This document shows positions 1-9,260 of a stretch of DNA of 64,000 bases, one piece after another (the first letter of the stretch is position 1; every line of letters begins with the position of its first letter). The notes beneath the pieces were generated by a model. The model searched no databases. It saw nothing but the letters and a program-made list of their open reading frames with translations, and was not told where the DNA came from. The stretch lies in contig NZ_LMMT01000005.1 of the NCBI RefSeq assembly GCF_001422365.1, positions 101,130 through 165,129 on the forward strand. Reading direction: 5' to 3'. Source of the stretch: Pseudorhodoferax sp. Leaf265. GTDB lineage: Bacteria > Pseudomonadota > Gammaproteobacteria > Burkholderiales > Burkholderiaceae_C. The translations under genes and the position numbers were made by a program.

Positions 1-1
1 T

Positions 2-930
2 GTGTTCGGCTTCCACCACCTGATGCTGGCGACCGTGCGGCTGTTCGGCCAGCGCGCGCAATGGGAGCCCTGGTTCGCGCAGACCGCGCGCCACGCCTGG
101 TTCTGGGGCAATGCGCTGAACCCGCTGGACGCGCGCACCGTCGCCACGCCGCAGGACGGCTGGCACGCCTTCACGGGCCAGAAGAGCTTCTGCTCGGGCG
201 CGCTGGATTCGCAGATGCTGGTGGCGTCGGCCCTGCACGCGCGGACGCGCCAGCTGCTGGTGGCCGCCGTGCCCACGGCGCGCAGCGGCATCCAGGCCGC
301 GCCCGACTGGGACAACATGGGCCAGCGCCAGACCGACAGCGGCAGCGTGACCTTCGAGAAGGTGCGCGTGGAAGACGCCGAACTGCTGACCGACCCCGGC
401 CCGCTGTCCACGCCCTTCGCCTGCCTGCGCCCGCTGGTGGCCCAGCTCGTGCTGGCCAATGTCTATCTGGGCATCGCCGAGAACGCCTTCGAGGACGCAC
501 GCCGCTACACCCTGCACGAGGCCCGGCCCTGGCCGGCCTCGCCTGCCGCGCAGGCCGGCGACGACCCCTATGTGCTGGCCCACTACGGCGAGTTCTGGGT
601 CGGCCTGGAGGGCGTGCGCGCGCTGGCTGACCGTGCCGCCGGGCGGCTCGATGAGGCCTGGCGCCGTGGCGAGCAGCTGGACGCCGCCACACGCGGCGAG
701 GCGGCTGTGGCGATCGCCGCGGCCAAGGTGGCGGCCACGCGCGTGGGCCTGGACCTGTGCACGCGCATGTTCGACGTGGCCGGCGCGCGCGCCACCCATG
801 GCGGGCTGCGGCTGGACCGGCACTGGCGCAACCTGCGCACCCAGTCGCTGCACGATCCGGCCGACTACAAGCTGCGCGAACTCGGCGAATGGGCCCTCAA
901 GCGCCAACACCCCCACGCGAGCTTCTACAC

Positions 931-934
<4 letters not shown>
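2..934 (+). CDS. DszC/SfnB-type acyl-CoA dehydrogenase-fold flavoprotein (5' end outside window)
   Basis: The reading frame is open from the left edge, so the N-terminus is missing: 310 residues are visible against about 400 in the family. The C-terminal motif [16 protein letters not shown] is the signature of DszC/SfnB-type monooxygenases, which use the acyl-CoA dehydrogenase fold to oxygenate small organosulfur compounds with reduced flavin rather than to dehydrogenate CoA esters. The stop overlaps the next gene's start (ATGA), so the two are translationally coupled. Three paralogues lie downstream at 3056-6884. Family assignment is firm. The substrate is unknown; a sulfone or sulfonate is inferred from context. 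Confidence 0.85.
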
Positions 935-2010
<1,076 letters not shown>

Positions 2011-2023
2011 AACCACCCCGTTT

Positions 2024-2049
2024 GGATGTCTCACTGCGTGTAGACATCC
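2024..2049. other. 8-bp inverted repeat after the sigma-54 activator gene
   Basis: GGATGTCT and AGACATCC form a perfect 8-bp dyad around a 10-nt centre, starting 13 nt after the activator's stop. No T-run follows, so it is a weak terminator candidate and could equally be an operator. The left arm overlaps a GG-N10-GC arrangement (TTGG at 2022, GC at 2036) that loosely resembles a -24/-12 promoter reading toward the gene at 2202. Confidence 0.4.
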
Positions 2050-2201
2050 CATCCCCCTCCAGGGGCGCCGCCAGCGGCCTGGCAGAGCCAGTTCCGCGGC
2101 GTCTGCTGGAATGGCCTGCCCCGCGGCCCTCTGTACAGCGGCTTGCGCACGGCGTCGTTCGCTGCGAGCGGCCTGATCACGCCTGACAGCCAAAGGACTG
2201 C

Positions 2202-3059
2202 ATGCCCGAAATCCACCACACCCTGAAAGCGCGCTACGGCGCCGCCGCTCCCGCGATCCCGCTGGAACTCAACCCCGTGCTCGACGCGCTGCTCACCCAG
2301 CGCTCGGTGCGCCACTTCGTGCCCGATGCGCTGCCGCCGCATGCGCTGGAGCGGCTCGTCGCGGCCGCCCAGTCGGCGCCGAGCTCCTCCAATCTGCAGA
2401 CCTGGAGCGTGGTCGCCGTGCAGTCGCAGGCCGGCCGCGACCGCCTGGCCGAGCTGACCGGGCCGCAGAACCACCTGCGCACCGCACCGCTGGTACTGGC
2501 CTTCCTGGCCGACCTGTCGCGCATCCAGCGCATCGCCGAACGCAGCGGCCGCGAGGCCGCAGGCCTGGACTACCTGGACACCTTTCTGATGGCCGTGATC
2601 GACGCCGCGCTGGCCGCGCAGAACGCGGTGCTGGCCGCGCAGTCGCTGGGCCTCGGAACGGTCTACCTGGGCGCGCTGCGCAACCAGCCCGAGCCCGTGG
2701 CCGCGCTGCTGGGCACGCCTTCCCATGTGTTCCCGGTGTTCGGCCTGGTGGTCGGCTGGCCCGATCCGGCCCGCCCTGCCGCGGTCAAGCCACGCCTGCC
2801 GCAGTCCTCGGTGCTGCACCTGGAGCGCTACCGCGCGCCGGCCGATGCCCAGGCCGAGACCGGCGGCTACGACGCCGAGCTGCGCCGTTTCCAGGCGGCC
2901 GAGGGCATGCCCGCCATCGACTGGAGCCAGCAGGTCATCGACCGCCTGCGCGACCCGGCCGCGCTCAAGGGCCGGCACCGGCTGTTCGAGGCGCTGCTCG
3001 GCGCCGGCCTGCGCTTCGACGACATCACCGCTTCCCCAAACCACAACACCACCGCATGA
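2202..3059 (+). CDS. NfsA/FRP-type NADPH-dependent flavin (nitro)reductase
   Basis: A 285-residue protein of the nitroreductase superfamily, NfsA/FRP branch. The N-terminal RSVRHF and APSSSNLQTWS motifs bind FMN, and the length is typical. Such enzymes pass electrons from NADPH to FMN or to nitro and quinone acceptors. Placed directly before three DszC-type monooxygenases, it is a good candidate for the reductase that supplies their reduced flavin; this role is inferred. Its stop overlaps the next start (ATGA at 3056-3059), so it is in an operon with the downstream monooxygenase. The 191-nt gap before it holds an inverted repeat but no clear sigma-70 promoter. Confidence 0.85.
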   Translation: MPEIHHTLKARYGAAAPAIPLELNPVLDALLTQRSVRHFVPDALPPHALERLVAAAQSAPSSSNLQTWSVVAVQSQAGRDRLAELTGPQNHLRTAPLVLAFLADLSRIQRIAERSGREAAGLDYLDTFLMAVIDAALAAQNAVLAAQSLGLGTVYLGALRNQPEPVAALLGTPSHVFPVFGLVVGWPDPARPAAVKPRLPQSSVLHLERYRAPADAQAETGGYDAELRRFQAAEGMPAIDWSQQVIDRLRDPAALKGRHRLFEALLGAGLRFDDITASPNHNTTA

Positions 3060-4276
3060 CTTTCGCCACCGAGCAGGACGCCTCCTTCACGGCACGTTTC
3101 CGACCCATCTTCGCGCGCATCGCCGAGCGTGCCGCCGAACGCGAGCACGGCCGCGAACTCGCCCACGACGCCATCGGCTGGCTGCGCGAGGCCGGTTTCG
3201 GCGCGCTGCGCGTGCCCGTCGAACACGGCGGCCTGGGCGCCACACCTTCGCAGCTGTTCGCGCTGCTCGTGGAGCTGGCCGAGGCCGACTCCAACCTGCC
3301 GCAGGCGCTGCGCGCGCACTTCGGCTTCGTCGAGCGTGTGCTGATCGAGTTCCCGGCCGAACGCCGCGCGCCCTGGCTGCGCCGCGTGGCCGAGGGCGCG
3401 ATCTTCGGCAATGCGACCACCGAACTGGGCGAGGGTGCGGTGGGCGCGCTGCAGACCACGCTCACGGCCCAGGGCACGGGCTACGTGCTCGACGGCGACA
3501 AGTACTACAGCACCGGCACGCTCTACGCCGACTGGGTGCAGGTGACGGCCCAGCGCGATGGCGCCGACCCCAACATCCAGCGCAGTCTGGCCCTGGTGCG
3601 CACCGATGCGCCCGGCGTGGAGTGCGTGGACGACTGGCGCGGCTTCGGCCAGCGCCTGACGGCCTCGGGCACCACGCGGCTGCGCGGCGTGCAGGTGGCA
3701 GCCGACGCCGTGGTCGATGTGGCACGCAACATCGCCACGCCGCTCACGGCCCTGTTCCAGCTGTTCCACATCGCCACGCTGGCCGGCATCGCGCGCGCCG
3801 TGGAGCGCGACGCCGTGCGCTTCGTGCAGCCGCGCCGGCGCGTGTTCAGCCATGGCAGCGGCACCGTGCCGCGCGAGGACCCGCTGATCCAGCAGGTCAT
3901 CGGCCAGCTCGGCGCCACGGCCTATGCGGCGCAGCTCGCGGTGCGCGACGTGGCCGCCGGCCTGGATGCGGTGGACCGCCTGCGCCTGGCCGGCGCGCCC
4001 GTCCCGGACGAACTGCTCATCGACGTGGAGCTGCGCGCCTCGCGCGCCCAGGTCCATGTGACCGACGCCGTGCTCGGCGCGGCCACGCGGCTGTTCGACG
4101 TGGGCGGCGCTTCGGCGCTGCAGGAAGACCGCCGGCTGGACCGCCACTGGCGCAATGCGCGCGCACTGGCCTCGCACAACCCCGTGATCTACAAGGCCCG
4201 CGTGCTAGGCGACCACGCGCTCAACGGCACGCGGCCGACCTTCTACTGGGCCGTGGGCACGCGCGAAGCCGCCTGA
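3056..4276 (+). CDS. DszC/SfnB-type acyl-CoA dehydrogenase-fold monooxygenase
   Basis: A 406-residue full-length flavoprotein. The N-terminal helical domain contains the segment GLGATPSQLFALLVELAEAD, the middle domain binds flavin, and the C-terminal helical domain ends with FDVGGASA and LDRHWRNARALASHNPVIY. The latter is the hallmark of the DszC/SfnB group, which couples FMNH2 and O2 to oxygenation of sulfur compounds. It is the second of four paralogues here and is translationally coupled to the upstream flavin reductase. The substrate cannot be read from sequence; sulfones, sulfides or sulfonates are the likely range. Confidence 0.87.
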   Translation: MTFATEQDASFTARFRPIFARIAERAAEREHGRELAHDAIGWLREAGFGALRVPVEHGGLGATPSQLFALLVELAEADSNLPQALRAHFGFVERVLIEFPAERRAPWLRRVAEGAIFGNATTELGEGAVGALQTTLTAQGTGYVLDGDKYYSTGTLYADWVQVTAQRDGADPNIQRSLALVRTDAPGVECVDDWRGFGQRLTASGTTRLRGVQVAADAVVDVARNIATPLTALFQLFHIATLAGIARAVERDAVRFVQPRRRVFSHGSGTVPREDPLIQQVIGQLGATAYAAQLAVRDVAAGLDAVDRLRLAGAPVPDELLIDVELRASRAQVHVTDAVLGAATRLFDVGGASALQEDRRLDRHWRNARALASHNPVIYKARVLGDHALNGTRPTFYWAVGTREAA

Positions 4277-4301
4277 GAACCATATGCGCACCGCGTCTTA
4301 G

Positions 4302-4318
4302 CAAGCGCGAAACGCTTC
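4302..4318 (+). promoter_or_regulatory. Candidate regulatory dyad shared with the 13.5 kb promoter
   Basis: In the 103-nt gap before the next monooxygenase gene, CAAGCGCGAAACGCTTC contains the dyad AAGCG-CGAAA-CGCTT. The same 17 positions match CAAGCACGCAAATCTTC at 13486-13502, upstream of another gene of the sulfur cluster, at 13 of 17 bases. This suggests a shared regulator site. No CCTAGA box follows here, so a second promoter start is not proven. Confidence 0.35.
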
Positions 4319-4379
4319 TACCGACACGCGGCGGTCGCCGGCACACTGCCCGGTCCACGGCCCATCGCGCAGCTACACC

Positions 4380-5603
4380 ATGACCCAACACCACCTCGCC
4401 TGGGGCGCCGCCCCGAGCCCCCGCTACGAGGCCCTGGCCCAACGCTTTCGCCCCGTGTTCGACCGCATCCGCGGCACCGCGGTGGAGCGCGATCTCCAGC
4501 ACAAGCTGCCGCACGAGGAGCTGCACTGGCTGCGCGCCGAAGGCTTCGCCAAGCTGCGCCTGCCGGTCGAGCAGGGCGGCGCCGGTGCCACGCTGACCGA
4601 GTTCTTCGGCCTGCTGGTCGAGCTCGGCGCGGCCGACACCAACGTGGTCAACGCGCTGCGTGCGCACTTCGGCTTCACCGAGGACGTGCTGAACTCCGGG
4701 TTCGCCGACTTCCGCACGCACTGGCTGGCGAAGATCGCCGAGGGGCAGACCATCGGCTCGGGCTTCTCCGAAGCGGGCGAAGCCAAGGTCGGCAGCTTTT
4801 CCACCAAGCTCACGCGCGACGCGCAAGGCCGGCTGCGCCTGTCGGGCCGCAAGTTCTACACCACGGGCTCGCTGTTCGCGGACTGGATCAACACCGCAGC
4901 CGACGACGAGGACGGCCAGCCCACGCTGGTGCTGGTGCCGCGCAAGGCCTCCGGCGTGCAGGTCGACGACGACTGGGACGGCTTCGGCCAGGCGCTCACG
5001 GCCAGTGGCACGGCGCACTTTGACCAGGTCGCCATCGAGCCGGCCTGGGTCAACCCGGCCAGGGCGCGCTTCCCGTACTCCTCGCCCTACTACCAGCTCG
5101 TGCACCTGGCCTCGCTGGCCGGGATCGCGCGCGCGCTGTCCGAAGACCTGGCCCAGCGCGTGCGCGAACGCACGCGCACCTACAGCCACGCCAACGCCGA
5201 GCGCAGCGCGCAGGATCCGCAGGTGCTGCAGGTCGTCGGCCGCGTGCACGGCGCGGCCTATGCGGCCAACGCCATCGTGCAGCAGACCGCCCGCGCGCTG
5301 GAGCTGGCCTGGCAGTCGCGCACGCTGGACGCGGCCCAGCGCGAGCAGGCCAACGTGCTGGCCCATGTGGAGGTCGACCAGGCCGTGCCCGTGGTCACGC
5401 AGCTGGTGCTGGACGCCAGCACCCAGCTGTTCGACGCGCTGGGCGCCTCGGCCGCGCTGCGCCCGGCCGGGCTGGACCGCTACTGGCGAAATGCGCGCAC
5501 GATCTCCTCGCACAACCCGCGCGTGTACCGCGAGCGCCAGGCCGGCGACTACGCCGTCAACCGCACGCCGCCGCCGACCTACTACCGGGTCGGCACGGCC
5601 TGA
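4380..5603 (+). CDS. DszC/SfnB-type acyl-CoA dehydrogenase-fold monooxygenase
   Basis: A 407-residue paralogue of the preceding gene, separated from it by 103 nt that carry a dyad, so it may have its own promoter. It shows the same layout, with VEQGGAGATLTEFFGLLVEL in the N-domain and GLDRYWRNARTISSHNPRVY near the C-terminus. The last motif has Tyr in place of the usual His before WRN, a difference from the other three copies that could affect substrate preference. It belongs to the flavin-dependent monooxygenases of acyl-CoA dehydrogenase fold used for sulfur acquisition. Exact substrate unknown. Confidence 0.87.
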   Translation: MTQHHLAWGAAPSPRYEALAQRFRPVFDRIRGTAVERDLQHKLPHEELHWLRAEGFAKLRLPVEQGGAGATLTEFFGLLVELGAADTNVVNALRAHFGFTEDVLNSGFADFRTHWLAKIAEGQTIGSGFSEAGEAKVGSFSTKLTRDAQGRLRLSGRKFYTTGSLFADWINTAADDEDGQPTLVLVPRKASGVQVDDDWDGFGQALTASGTAHFDQVAIEPAWVNPARARFPYSSPYYQLVHLASLAGIARALSEDLAQRVRERTRTYSHANAERSAQDPQVLQVVGRVHGAAYAANAIVQQTARALELAWQSRTLDAAQREQANVLAHVEVDQAVPVVTQLVLDASTQLFDALGASAALRPAGLDRYWRNARTISSHNPRVYRERQAGDYAVNRTPPPTYYRVGTA

Positions 5604-5630
5604 TTCCCTTCCCTCTTCCTCGTCCCCCGC

Positions 5631-6884
5631 ATGAGCTCCCTCGCAGAACCCGCCAGCCCCCGGCTGGCCGACACCGCCAATCCCCACCCCGCGCCGCTGC
5701 GCCAGGCCTTGCCTGCGGCCGGCGACGTGGCCCTGCTGTTCGCGCGCGCCCAGGCCCTGCTGCCGCAGGTGGCCGAGGGCGCGGCCGCGCGCGAGAGCGC
5801 ACGCGAACTGCCCTACGCGCTGGTGCGCCAGATTGCCGAAGCCGGCCTCTTGACCTTCCGCATCCCCAAGGCCTATGGCGGCCCGGGCGGCTCCATCCAC
5901 GACGTGATCCGCTTCCTGGTCGACCTCGCGGCGGTGGATTCCAACACCGCGCAGGCGCTGCGGCCCAACTACGGCTTCATCGAGAGCCTGCTGGCCGGCC
6001 AGGACGAGGCGGCGCGCCAGCTCTGGTTCGGCCGGCTCTTGAAAGGCCAGATCCTGGGCAACGGCGGGCTCGAGCGCGGCGGCGCGCACGGTTCCACGGC
6101 CGCACGCATCCTGCGCGATGGCGACCACTACCGCGTCAACGGCACCAAGTACTACAGCACCGGCGCGCTCTACGCCGACTGGATCACCTCGCTCGCGCTG
6201 GACGCGGACGGCAAGGAGACCGCCTTCTTCGTGCCGCGCGGCCGCGCCGGCGTGGAACTCGTGGACGACTTCGACACCGCGGGCCAGCGCCTGACGGCCA
6301 GCGGCACCACGCGCTTCGTCGACACGCTGGTGCAGGCCGACGAGGTCCGCTCGGGCCACTTCTCGCGCGAGAAGCGCAACCCGGTCACGCCGCTGTACCA
6401 GCTGATCCTGGCGGCCGTGGAGGCCGGCATCGCGCGCAACGCACTGACCGACGCCGTGCACTTCGCGCAGAAACATGCGCGACCGATCCGCCACAGCAGC
6501 GCCCAGGTCTCGGTGGACGACCCCTACGTGCGCGAGGCCGTGGGCCAGATCGCGGCCCAGGCCTATGCGGCCGAGGCCACGGTGCTGCGCGCCGCGAGCG
6601 CGCTGGACGCGGCCTGGGCCGAGCAGCTCAGCGAAGAGGCACTGACGCGCGCCTCGGTGGAGATCGCCCAGGCCCAGCACTTCGCGGTGGCCGCGGCGCT
6701 CAAGGCCGCGGAACTGGCCTTCGACGTGGGCGGCGCCTCGGCCACCGACCGGCGCCACAACCTGGACCGCCACTGGCGCAACGCGCGCACCGTGGCCAAC
6801 CACAACCCGCGTCAGTGGAAGGCCGCCGCGGCCGGCGCCTGGCACCTCAAGGGCGAGCCGCCGCCGACGACCGGCGCGTTCTGA
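5631..6884 (+). CDS. DszC/SfnB-type acyl-CoA dehydrogenase-fold monooxygenase
   Basis: A 417-residue fourth paralogue, 27 nt after the previous gene and probably co-transcribed. An extra N-terminal stretch of about 35 residues precedes the helical domain. Family motifs include KAYGGPGGSIHDVIRFLVDL, the flavin-contacting YYSTGALYADWI, and NLDRHWRNARTVANHNPRQW near the end. As in the other copies this is the monooxygenase rather than the acyl-CoA-dehydrogenating version of the fold. It ends 9 nt before a convergent gene, with a hairpin at the junction. Confidence 0.87.
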   Translation: MSSLAEPASPRLADTANPHPAPLRQALPAAGDVALLFARAQALLPQVAEGAAARESARELPYALVRQIAEAGLLTFRIPKAYGGPGGSIHDVIRFLVDLAAVDSNTAQALRPNYGFIESLLAGQDEAARQLWFGRLLKGQILGNGGLERGGAHGSTAARILRDGDHYRVNGTKYYSTGALYADWITSLALDADGKETAFFVPRGRAGVELVDDFDTAGQRLTASGTTRFVDTLVQADEVRSGHFSREKRNPVTPLYQLILAAVEAGIARNALTDAVHFAQKHARPIRHSSAQVSVDDPYVREAVGQIAAQAYAAEATVLRAASALDAAWAEQLSEEALTRASVEIAQAQHFAVAAALKAAELAFDVGGASATDRRHNLDRHWRNARTVANHNPRQWKAAAAGAWHLKGEPPPTTGAF

Positions 6885-6891
6885 TGCCGGC

Positions 6892-6911
6892 GGCTACGCC
6901 CTGGCGTAGCC
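6892..6911. terminator. Hairpin at convergent gene junction
   Basis: GGCTACGCC-CT-GGCGTAGCC is a perfect 9-bp inverted repeat with almost no loop. It sits across the 9-nt gap between the monooxygenase stop (6884) and the last codons of the opposing aminotransferase gene. It lies partly in coding sequence and has no T-tract, so bidirectional termination or mRNA 3'-end protection is inferred only. Confidence 0.5.
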
Positions 6912-8093
6912 CTGGATGCCGGTCGGCCGCAGCAGCTGCGCGCGCAGCCGCGGGTCGCTGGCGAAGCGGCCCGTGATCTCCAGCACGCGCGCCACCTCCT
7001 CGGGCGTGTTGTAGGCGCCCAGTGACAGCCGCACGGCGCCCGTGTCCAGCAGGTTGCTGACCACGCCCTGCGCGTAGAGGTACTTGCGCAGCGCGAAGCC
7101 TTCGGGGTGCTGGATGCAGACCGTGAAGCTGTTCTCGCCGGGCCGGTCGGACGACAGCAGCCGGTAGCCCTGCGCACGCAGGCCGGCGTCCAGCTGCGCG
7201 CCGAGCGCGAGCACCCAGGGCGCGAGCCGCTCCACGCCGGCCTCCTCGATCAGCAGCAGCGCCTGCGCCAGGCCGTAGACGCCGGGGTAGTTGATGTTGC
7301 CGCCCTCCAGCTGCCGCGCGTCGCCCGCTGGCGGCGGCAGCAGTTCCCAATCGGGCACCGTGCGGTCGATGCGGTTGGCGACCGACGGCCCGAGGTGGCC
7401 GGGTTCGAGCTCGGCCAGCAGCGCGGGCGCGATGGCCAGGAAGCCGATGCCCAGTGGCCCGTGCAGCGCCTTGTAGCCGCCGCAGGCCAGCGCATCCACG
7501 CCCCAGCCCTGCACATCGAACGGCAGCAGGCCCACGCCCTGGATGCCGTCGACCACGAGCCGGATGCCCTGGGCGCGGCAGCGCGCGGCCAGCGCGGGGA
7601 TGTCGGCGCGCACGCCGGTGCTGTACTGCACGTAGGAGACCGCGATGAGCCGCGTGTGCGCGTCCACGCGCTGCCACAGCGCGTCCAGCGTCACGCTGCC
7701 GCCCGGCGCGGCGGCCACGCGCACCTCGACGCCGCGCCGCCGCAGGTGCAGCCAGGGCACGGCGTTGACGGGGTGCTCCTGGTCGTCGATGACGAGGTTG
7801 TCGCCGGGCCGCCAGGGGAAGCCCTGGGCCACGATGTTCAGGCCCTCGGTGGTGTTCTTGGTGAACGCGATGCTGCGCGCCGGCGCGTTGACGAGCCGGC
7901 CGATCTGGCCGCGCACGCTCTCGGCCGCGGCCAGCCATTCAGGCTTGTCGGCGCGCGCATGCGTGATGTTGTCGAAGAAGCGCTTGACGGCCTCGCTGAC
8001 CGCCGGCGCCATCGGGCTGCTGTAGGCTTGGCAGGCGTAGATCTTCTGGCGCGTGATCGGGAAGTGGTCACGGAAACGCTGTTGCCAATCCAT
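6894..8093 (-). CDS. Class V PLP-dependent aminotransferase (cysteine desulfurase/epimerase-like)
   Basis: A 399-residue fold-type I PLP enzyme. Visible are the PLP-interacting D182 and Q185 (VVDGIQG), the Schiff-base lysine K208 in GGYKALHGPLGIGF, and the N-terminal ITHARADKPEW region typical of the NifS/isopenicillin N epimerase-like group. No mobile-loop cysteine of the SufS or IscS type is obvious, so a true desulfurase activity is uncertain; beta- or gamma-elimination on a sulfur amino acid is equally possible. I chose the ATG at 8093, not 8111, because AGGAGG lies 5 nt upstream of it. It diverges from the ABC binding-protein gene across a mirrored promoter region, suggesting co-regulation with sulfur scavenging. 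Confidence 0.82.
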   Translation of the reverse strand: MDWQQRFRDHFPITRQKIYACQAYSSPMAPAVSEAVKRFFDNITHARADKPEWLAAAESVRGQIGRLVNAPARSIAFTKNTTEGLNIVAQGFPWRPGDNLVIDDQEHPVNAVPWLHLRRRGVEVRVAAAPGGSVTLDALWQRVDAHTRLIAVSYVQYSTGVRADIPALAARCRAQGIRLVVDGIQGVGLLPFDVQGWGVDALACGGYKALHGPLGIGFLAIAPALLAELEPGHLGPSVANRIDRTVPDWELLPPPAGDARQLEGGNINYPGVYGLAQALLLIEEAGVERLAPWVLALGAQLDAGLRAQGYRLLSSDRPGENSFTVCIQHPEGFALRKYLYAQGVVSNLLDTGAVRLSLGAYNTPEEVARVLEITGRFASDPRLRAQLLRPTGIQGYARA

Positions 8094-8117
8094 GCGGGCC
8101 TCCTGGCGCAAAGGCCG

Positions 8118-8202
8118 AAATTCTAGGAAGGCTGCTTATCTGTTGGCCGCATGAGCATGCGCGGATTGCTTCCATCGCCGCCGCCGCGCGTTCCTAGAAT
8201 TT
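8118..8202. promoter_or_regulatory. Mirrored divergent promoter region with 12-bp inverted repeat
   Basis: Between two divergent genes, AAATTCTAGGAA (8118-8129) and TTCCTAGAATTT (8191-8202) form a perfect 12-bp inverted repeat 61 bp apart. Each arm reads as a TAGAAT -10-like element pointing toward its own gene. Midway lies the dyad CGCATG-AG-CATGCG (8149-8162). The same CCTAGA core and CGCATG/CATGCG dyad recur at 11321-11376. This looks like a symmetrical co-regulated promoter pair. Confidence 0.6.
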
Positions 8203-8209
8203 CCCCCCC

Positions 8210-9241
8210 ATGACCAAGACCCCCTTCCCCACACTGCGCGCTCTGGCCGCGCTGTTCGGCCTGTGCGCAGCGCTTGGCGCACAGGCCGGCCCCACGGTCG
8301 ACGCGATCAAGGCACGCGGCCAGCTGGTCTGCGGCGTGAGCCAGGGTTCGGCCGGCCTGTCGCTGCCCGACAGCCAGGGCCGCTGGAGCGGGCTGGATGT
8401 GGACTTCTGCAAGGCGCTGGCCGCCGCGACCTTGGGTGCGCCCGACAAGGTGCGCTACGTGCCGCTGAGTTCGCAGCAGCGCTTCCCGGCCCTGGTCTCG
8501 GGCGAGATCGACGTGCTGAACCGCAACACCACCGTGACCTCCGGCCGCGACGCGGGCCTGGGCATCAGCGCCACGGCCATCGTGTTCTACGACGGCCAGG
8601 GCTTCCTGGTGCCCAGGAAGCTCGGCGTGCGCAGCGCCAGGGAGCTGGATGGCGCCCAGGTCTGCGTGCAGCCCGGCACCAACAACGAGCAGAACCTGGT
8701 GGACTGGTTCACCACGCACAAGCTCAAGTACCGCCCGGTCGTGATCGAGAACCTCGTCGAACTGGAGAAGGCCTTCTACGCCGGCCGCTGCGACGTCTAC
8801 CTGTCCGACGCCTCCACGCTGGCGGCCAGCCGCTCGGCGCGCGCGGGCAACCCTGACGACTTCGTGATCCTGCCCGAGCGCATCAACAAGTCGCCGCTGT
8901 CGCCTTGGGTGCGCGAGGCCGATGCCAACTGGGCCAGCATCGTGCGCTGGACCGTGCACGCCGTGGTCGCGGCCGAGGAACTCGGCATCACCTCGGCCAA
9001 CGTCGACACCTTCCTCGCCAGCAAGGACCCGCAGGTGCGCCGCCTGCTGGGCGTGGACCCCGGCATCGGCAAGAGCTTCCAGCTCGACGAGCGCTGGGTC
9101 TACCGCGTGATCAAGGCCGTGGGCAACTACGGCGAGATCTGGGACCGCAACGTGGGCCCCAAGACCCCCCTCAAGCTGGACCGCGGCCTGAACGCGCTGT
9201 GGAACCAGGGCGGCCTGCTGTACGCGCCGCCGTTCCAGTGA
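8210..9241 (+). CDS. Polar amino-acid ABC transporter substrate-binding protein (AapJ-like)
   Basis: A 343-residue periplasmic protein with a signal peptide ending near AQA (residues 24-26) and a type 3 extracellular solute-binding fold. The segments RGQLVCGVSQGSAGLS, GLDVDFCKALAAA and VCVQPGTNNEQNL are typical of the AapJ/BztA group for general amino acids. Four bases separate it from a fused permease gene, so the two form one transporter. Its place in the sulfur cluster suggests a sulfur-containing amino acid or sulfonate ligand; that is inference. No ATPase gene of the matching type is present in the window. Confidence 0.88.
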   Translation: MTKTPFPTLRALAALFGLCAALGAQAGPTVDAIKARGQLVCGVSQGSAGLSLPDSQGRWSGLDVDFCKALAAATLGAPDKVRYVPLSSQQRFPALVSGEIDVLNRNTTVTSGRDAGLGISATAIVFYDGQGFLVPRKLGVRSARELDGAQVCVQPGTNNEQNLVDWFTTHKLKYRPVVIENLVELEKAFYAGRCDVYLSDASTLAASRSARAGNPDDFVILPERINKSPLSPWVREADANWASIVRWTVHAVVAAEELGITSANVDTFLASKDPQVRRLLGVDPGIGKSFQLDERWVYRVIKAVGNYGEIWDRNVGPKTPLKLDRGLNALWNQGGLLYAPPFQ

Positions 9242-9260
9242 TGCTTTGGTCACGGGCCCG

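Noticed and set aside
4221..6845. An 874-codon minus-strand open frame across two monooxygenase genes.
   Set aside because: It is antisense to clear full-length genes and has Arg/Gly/Ala-rich low-complexity content typical of shadow frames.
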